Shown piece after piece: positions 7,144-10,577 of a DNA stretch of 10,577 nucleotides. The DNA lies in assembly GCA_937915925.1 (NCBI GenBank), contig CALGGM010000070.1, positions 1 through 10,577 on the forward strand, read 5' to 3'. The notes beneath the pieces were generated by a model that saw only the letters and a list, made by a program, of their open reading frames with translations, was not told where the DNA came from and made no database searches. This DNA comes from an uncultured Clostridia bacterium. GTDB taxonomy: Bacteria; Bacillota; Clostridia; Christensenellales; CAG-138. Made by a program: the position numbers and the translations under genes. How positions within the stretch are numbered: the stretch's first letter is position 1; every line of letters begins with the position of its first letter.

Positions 7144-8391
7144 ATGAAAGACTTTGCATCCGAAATCAATCTGATCGTATTGACCCCGCTGATCCTGCAG
7201 CTTTTGGGACTGGTTCTGGTCGTTCTGCTCGACCCGTACGTCGAAAAGAAGCTGCGCAGGCTGCTTTTGCTCGACGCCGCGCTGATCGCCTCGCTGATCG
7301 CGGAAAACATCGTCAGCGATTGGTTCATTGTTCACGGAGATGTGCCGCCCGCGCGTACGCTTCTTGCCATCTTCGGCTATGCCGTTCGCCCGTTGGTGCT
7401 GCTGCTGATCTGCTGCATCGTCGCGCCGGATAAAAAGCATACGCCGTTCTGGATCCTCACAGGCGTGAACACCGCCGTCAACATGACCGCCCTGTTCTCG
7501 CATATCTGCTTCTGGATCGAGGATAACCGCTTCCATCGGGGACCGCTGGGATTCTGCTGTCACATCGTCAGCGCGATCATTCTCCTCTATATCCTGTATC
7601 TGGCCTTCACCGCGCAGGCGAAGCGCGACCGTTTTCAGCTCATCATTCCGACCATCAACATCGTGTTGGTGGTCGCGGGCGCTTTGATGGATACCTTCAT
7701 CGCGCACACGCAAAGCGGCATCACGTTTCTTACGATCGCGATGGTTTCGAGCACGCTGTTCTACTACATCTGGCTGCATCTGAAATTCGTGCACGAGCAT
7801 GAGAAAGCGCTTGAAGCGGAAAGCCGCATCCGCATTATGATGAGCCAGATCCAGCCGCACTTCCTTTACAACACGCTCTCTTCGATCCAGGCGCTGTGCC
7901 GCATCGATCCGGAGAAGGCGTTCGACGTGACGGAAAAGTTCGGGACCTACCTTCGAAGCAACATCAATTCCCTCGATCAGCCCTCGCTGATCCCCTTCTC
8001 GAAGGAGCTTGAACACACGCGCGTGTATTCCGAGATCGAGATGCTTCGGTTTCCGAACGTGCGCGTCGAGTATGACGTGACGGACGCCGACTTTTCCGTG
8101 CCCGCGCTGACGGTGCAGCCGCTCGTCGAAAACGCGATCCGCCACGGCGTGCGCATCCGAAAGGAAGGCGTCGTCACCGTCTCGTCAAAGAGGACCGAGC
8201 GGCTTCATGAGATCGTGATCTCCGACAATGGCAAGGGCTTCGACGTCGCGCTTCTGAAAACGGCGGACGGTACGCACATCGGCGTGCGGAACGTCAAGGA
8301 GCGCGTCGAAAAAATGTGCGGCGGCACGCTTACCCTCGAAAGCATCCCAGACAGGGGCACGACGGTCACCATCCGAATTCCGATTCAATAA
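7144..8391 (+). CDS. 7TM sensor histidine kinase, LytS/YehU/YesM type
   Basis: A 415-residue membrane sensor kinase. About seven hydrophobic helices fill residues 8-210, with FWILTGVNTAVNMTALFSH (102-120) typical of 7TM sensor regions fused to kinases. A short linker rich in Glu and His (212-232) leads to the His_kinase domain: SQIQPHFLYNTLSSIQAL, with phospho-acceptor His239 and the family's PHFLYN signature. The ATPase domain follows, with N box LVENAIRHG (327-335), G1 box DNGKGFD (361-367) and GVRNVKER (380-387). All catalytic residues are present. Such kinases pair with LytTR- or AraC-type response regulators that normally sit next door; none is encoded in this window. The gene stands between two phosphatase-containing units, and an inverted pair of identical repeat boxes flanks it, which suggests that those units are its targets. 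Confidence 0.93.
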   Translation: MKDFASEINLIVLTPLILQLLGLVLVVLLDPYVEKKLRRLLLLDAALIASLIAENIVSDWFIVHGDVPPARTLLAIFGYAVRPLVLLLICCIVAPDKKHTPFWILTGVNTAVNMTALFSHICFWIEDNRFHRGPLGFCCHIVSAIILLYILYLAFTAQAKRDRFQLIIPTINIVLVVAGALMDTFIAHTQSGITFLTIAMVSSTLFYYIWLHLKFVHEHEKALEAESRIRIMMSQIQPHFLYNTLSSIQALCRIDPEKAFDVTEKFGTYLRSNINSLDQPSLIPFSKELEHTRVYSEIEMLRFPNVRVEYDVTDADFSVPALTVQPLVENAIRHGVRIRKEGVVTVSSKRTERLHEIVISDNGKGFDVALLKTADGTHIGVRNVKERVEKMCGGTLTLESIPDRGTTVTIRIPIQ

Positions 8392-8407
8392 ATCACCGTA
8401 ATCGTCT

Positions 8408-8427
8408 TGTTGGACATCTGTTGGACA
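8408..8427 (+). promoter_or_regulatory. Tandem-repeat regulator box, copy 2
   Basis: TGTTGGACA-TC-TGTTGGACA, matching copy 1 at 19 of 20 positions but on the opposite strand. It starts 16 bases after the kinase stop codon and points to the gene at 8507, 79 bases on. As in copy 1 the second repeat ends in TGGACA; TGAT follows at the same distance (five bases) in both copies, and an ATTC-containing -10-like segment follows at 15 (copy 1, TATTCT) or 16 (copy 2, CATTCA) bases. I infer a second regulated promoter here. Confidence 0.7.
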
Positions 8428-8475
8428 GCCCGTGATTGAATGACATTCAACCGCGGGCAAAAGCCATGCGGTTTT
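8428..8475 (+). promoter_or_regulatory. Two overlapping, mutually exclusive hairpins (possible attenuator)
   Basis: Hairpin A pairs 8428-8442 with 8444-8458: 15-base arms with one G-U pair and one A-C mismatch, and a tiny loop. Hairpin B pairs CCGC (8451-8454) and GGC (8456-8458) with GCC (8463-8465) and GCGG (8468-8471) around an AAAA loop, and is followed by TTTT. Hairpin B looks like a modest intrinsic terminator, and its left arm is the right arm of A. Only one can form at a time. It could end kinase transcripts or gate entry into the next unit. Confidence 0.45.
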
Positions 8476-8506
8476 CCGAAAAACACATGATCCGGAGGAA
8501 TGTAAA

Positions 8507-8824
8507 ATGAAGGAGTACCTGATTTTCGGCGGAGTCGCCCTGGTCATCATCGCGGTCGTGATCTACACGGTCATTCGCAACAATAAGATCCGTAAAAACG
8601 GCGTGGAGGCAGACGCCGTCGTCTCCCGCATCGAGGAGGAGTGGACGACGTCCTCCGAGGGCGGCGCCGACTTTTCGGAGATCTACTACGTCACCTACGT
8701 CAATCAGGAAGGAAAGAGCGTGGAAGCGCGGCTTGAAAACGCGCCGGGACGCACCCGCGAGGGCGATCGCGTCCGGATCAAATACCTTCCCGAAAAGCCG
8801 CATTTCGCGATTTGGGTGAAATAA
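8507..8824 (+). CDS. Small membrane protein, DUF3592-like
   Basis: A 105-residue protein with one N-terminal membrane helix (about 4-24) followed by a basic stop-transfer stretch (RNNKIRK) and a small beta-rich domain. The order ADAVVSRIEEEW, then IYYVTYVNQEGKSVEARL, then GDRVRIKYLPEKPHFAIW is the layout of DUF3592 proteins, whose function is not known. By the positive-inside rule the beta domain would lie in the cytoplasm. GGAGGA (8494-8499) lies about eight bases before the ATG. It is the first gene after the second regulator box and lies 22 bases before the phosphatase lipoprotein, so the two form one unit. The domain name is from pattern recall; the gene call is secure. Confidence 0.85.
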   Translation: MKEYLIFGGVALVIIAVVIYTVIRNNKIRKNGVEADAVVSRIEEEWTTSSEGGADFSEIYYVTYVNQEGKSVEARLENAPGRTREGDRVRIKYLPEKPHFAIWVK

Positions 8825-8846
8825 TCGGAGCGAGCAGGAAAACAGT

Positions 8847-9983
8847 ATGAAAACAATTCGAAAAACCGTATGCGTCCTTCTTGCCGTCCTGTCTGCCGTG
8901 CTGCTCTTTTCCGGCTGTCAAAAGGCGGAAAAGCCCTTTACCGTCGGATTCACGCAGGTCAAGAAATCCGGAAACGTGATGCTGGACACGACGTTTGACG
9001 AGATGAAAGCGAACGGCATCGAGGTCGGCGATATCATTACCGTAACGGTTGTGGACCGAAGCTATGCGCTTCCGGTCGGCACATCCTATACCGACGTCGA
9101 CGTCGGATGCATGATCTGTCGGTTCGACACGGAGGACAGCGAGATCGCGCTTGCGATCAATATGGGCTCCTTTGCAAGCGAAACCGGGATTGGCGAGAAG
9201 CGGACAATCGATGAGGATCCCGGCTATCAATGGGACCTTCACGTCACCGAGGTCACGATTGCGCTTTCGGAAAAGCAGGGCTATCGAACGGAATACGACG
9301 CCCGCAATCTCACGCGGACGAACGCGCGCGCGGACTATGCCGATTTCTCCGACGAGGACTTCGCAAACTTCCGTGCCGTCAAGGTCACCGGCATGCGGGA
9401 GAACCTTCTTTATCGCAGCAGCTCGCCGATCGATCCCGATCTCGAAAGAAACGAAACGGTTATGCAGGCGATGGAAAAAACCGGCGTCCGTTCCGTGATC
9501 AATCTCAGCGATTCCGAAGCGGACATGACGGCGTTTGCAGCGTTTGCGGACAGTATCTACAGCAAGTGCAATATCCTGAACGTCGAGATGGGCTACGATT
9601 TCTCGAGCGCCGAGTTCGGGGAAAAGGTCAAGGCATGCGTGCTGTTTCTGATCGAAAACGACGGTCCGTATCTCATCCACTGCAAGGAGGGCAAGGACCG
9701 CACGGGCATGCTGTGCGCGATCCTCGAATGCTTTACGGGCGCTTCCGTAGAAGAGGTCAAGGCGGATTATATGGCGACGTACCGCAACTTCTATCACGTC
9801 GAAGAGGGGGATGAAACCTACGGCATCATTCTTCGAAACAACCTTGTGAAGACGCTTTGCGCCCTGTTCGGCGTCGAGGATCTCGAAACGGCGAACCTGC
9901 AGGAGAAAGCCGATTCATATCTTCTTTCGCTCGGGCTCAGCGCAGAACAGCTTGACGCGCTTCGGGCAAAGCTCGGCGCATAA
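8847..9983 (+). CDS. PTP-type phosphatase lipoprotein with N-terminal SAM-HAT-C-like domain
   Basis: A 378-residue exported lipoprotein. Residues 1-24 are a lipoprotein signal ending in LFSGC, with Cys24 as the lipid site. Residues about 30-125 form a beta-rich domain (VGDIITVTVVDRSYALPVGT, then YTDVDVGC, then ALAINMGSFASETGI) that resembles the C-terminal barrel of SAM hydroxide adenosyltransferases. Residues about 170-330 are a tyrosine/dual-specificity phosphatase: FRAVKVTGMRENLLYRSSSP, GVRSVINLSDSEADM, then the P-loop HCKEGKDRTG (278-287) with nucleophile Cys279 and Arg285. The Lys and Asp in the loop (GKDRTG) are as in MptpB-type phosphatases, which also accept phosphoinositides. The last 40 residues form a helical tail (ADSYLLSLGLSAEQLDALRA). 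It shares a unit with the DUF3592-like gene and is followed by a strong terminator. The phosphatase assignment is firm; the barrel domain is moderate and the substrate unknown. Confidence 0.9.
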   Translation: MKTIRKTVCVLLAVLSAVLLFSGCQKAEKPFTVGFTQVKKSGNVMLDTTFDEMKANGIEVGDIITVTVVDRSYALPVGTSYTDVDVGCMICRFDTEDSEIALAINMGSFASETGIGEKRTIDEDPGYQWDLHVTEVTIALSEKQGYRTEYDARNLTRTNARADYADFSDEDFANFRAVKVTGMRENLLYRSSSPIDPDLERNETVMQAMEKTGVRSVINLSDSEADMTAFAAFADSIYSKCNILNVEMGYDFSSAEFGEKVKACVLFLIENDGPYLIHCKEGKDRTGMLCAILECFTGASVEEVKADYMATYRNFYHVEEGDETYGIILRNNLVKTLCALFGVEDLETANLQEKADSYLLSLGLSAEQLDALRAKLGA

Positions 9984-10027
9984 CCCCGACTGCATCCATA
10001 AGAGAATCACGGATCCCAAAACACCGA

Positions 10028-10059
10028 CCGCCCGGGGAGCTTCCTCCGGGCGGATTTTT
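10028..10059 (+). terminator. Rho-independent terminator after the phosphatase lipoprotein
   Basis: CCGCCCGG (10028-10035) pairs with CCGGGCGG (10046-10053) around a GGAGCTTCCT loop region, followed directly by A and five Ts (10055-10059). It ends the rightward unit 45 bases after its stop. AAAAC lies on the other side (10018-10022), so it may also stop the converging hydrolase transcript, less strongly. Confidence 0.9.
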
Positions 10060-10068
10060 CAATTGATC

Positions 10069-10577
10069 TTATCCTTTCAGAAATGCGGCGATCCGGTCAA
10101 GGAAATCCGGCGCTTCGTCATAGACGGCGTGTCCGTACCCCTCGTAGATAAAGGACTCGCACTGCAGCGTTTTTGCAAGATTGTAAGACGCCTGCACGCC
10201 CAAGACGCGATCCTCCCCCGCGCCGAGCACCAGCACCGGACAGGCGATCCTTTCAATCTCGTCTGAGACGTCAAAGGACAAGACCGCATTTGCGGAGATC
10301 AGAAAGTTTCTGAAATCCCGCTCGGTCGCGCCTTCGCCCGAGGCGACGATCGCATCCCTGTACTGCGCGTAGAACGACGGCGTATAAACGCTTTCGCCGA
10401 ACGCTTCCATCAGCGCGGGCGTGTTCCGCGCTTCGGCAAGCGAAATCCAATCCGCAAACGCTTCCCGATTGCTGTGCAAAGGGTTCATTGCAGTGGAGCA
10501 AAGGATCAGCGACGTCACCCGCTCCGGCGCGTCGATCGCGATCCGCTGCGCAACCATGCCGCCCATGGAAACGCCCA
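10069..10577 (-). CDS. Alpha/beta hydrolase, 5' end outside the window
   Basis: The C-terminal 169 or so residues of an alpha/beta hydrolase; the gene enters from the right edge, so its start is not seen. The first complete codons read GVSMGGMVAQ, the nucleophile elbow (G-x-S-x-G), with the catalytic Ser codon at 10569-10567. An internal Met at 10566 is not the start. The acid residue is probably the Asp in VLVLGAGEDRVLG, and the catalytic His lies in YEGYGHAVYDEAP near the end. A helical cap region lies between the elbow and the acid. The layout matches 3-oxoadipate enol-lactonase-like or general esterase hydrolases; the substrate cannot be told. It converges on the phosphatase lipoprotein across a strong terminator and is probably unrelated to that unit. 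Confidence 0.88.
   Translation of the reverse strand, partial: GVSMGGMVAQRIAIDAPERVTSLILCSTAMNPLHSNREAFADWISLAEARNTPALMEAFGESVYTPSFYAQYRDAIVASGEGATERDFRNFLISANAVLSFDVSDEIERIACPVLVLGAGEDRVLGVQASYNLAKTLQCESFIYEGYGHAVYDEAPDFLDRIAAFLKG

Noticed and set aside
7018..8145. Long open frame of 375 codons on the minus strand opposite the kinase gene
   Set aside because: The kinase reading has all signature motifs and a good promoter and ribosome binding site; the antisense peptide is charged and patternless.
7026..8427. The inverted 20-bp repeats as ends of an invertible DNA segment carrying the kinase
   Set aside because: Each repeat is itself a tandem repeat placed where a regulator box is expected, and no recombinase gene is in view. 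Inversion cannot be excluded without read data but is the less simple explanation.
8778..9797. Long open frame of 339 codons on the minus strand opposite the phosphatase lipoprotein
   Set aside because: The plus-strand gene has a lipobox and the HCKEGKDRTG loop; the antisense peptide shows no domain and no ribosome binding site context.

Overview
The window looks like a chromosomal segment of a GC-rich, Gram-positive anaerobe, most likely a Clostridia-class Bacillota such as a gut Oscillospirales or Christensenellales relative. This is inferred from strong AAGGAG-type ribosome binding sites, a lipobox lipoprotein, a LytS/YehU-type sensor kinase, a VanX-type dipeptidase and a ferredoxin-containing PreA-like dehydrogenase. 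No rRNA, tRNA, transposase, integrase or CRISPR array is visible.

Layout. Positions 73-6974 hold a run of leftward genes. From the right these are a secreted histidine acid phosphatase of the Agp type (5604-6974), a six-helix membrane protein (4907-5575), a membrane protein with a phosphodiester-glycosidase-like outer domain (3936-4910), a PreA-like iron-sulfur flavoenzyme (2348-3847), an acyltransferase-3 membrane protein (1239-2303), a short remnant resembling the C-terminus of a tyrosine phosphatase (1102-1239), a D-Ala-D-Ala dipeptidase (408-1058) and a small hypothetical protein (73-393). Positions 7144-9983 run rightward: a 7TM sensor histidine kinase, a small DUF3592-like membrane protein and a phosphatase lipoprotein. 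A strong terminator follows. A leftward alpha/beta hydrolase then runs off the right edge.

The most notable structure surrounds the kinase. An almost perfect 20-bp element, two copies of TGTTGGACA in tandem with an 11-bp period, lies just before the kinase gene and again, inverted, just after it. Each copy points towards a flanking transcription unit that carries an exported phosphatase. The kinase itself has a near-consensus sigma-A promoter. I read this as a sensor kinase at the centre of a small regulon: its response regulator, not encoded here, would bind the two boxes and switch on the phosphatase units on both sides. The second box is followed by two overlapping hairpins that cannot form together, so transcription entering the second unit may also be attenuated.

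The products of the flanking units (acid phosphatase, PTP-type phosphatase lipoprotein, phosphodiester-glycosidase-like membrane protein) would all act outside the membrane on phosphorylated or phosphodiester substrates. The physiological substrate cannot be read from the sequence.
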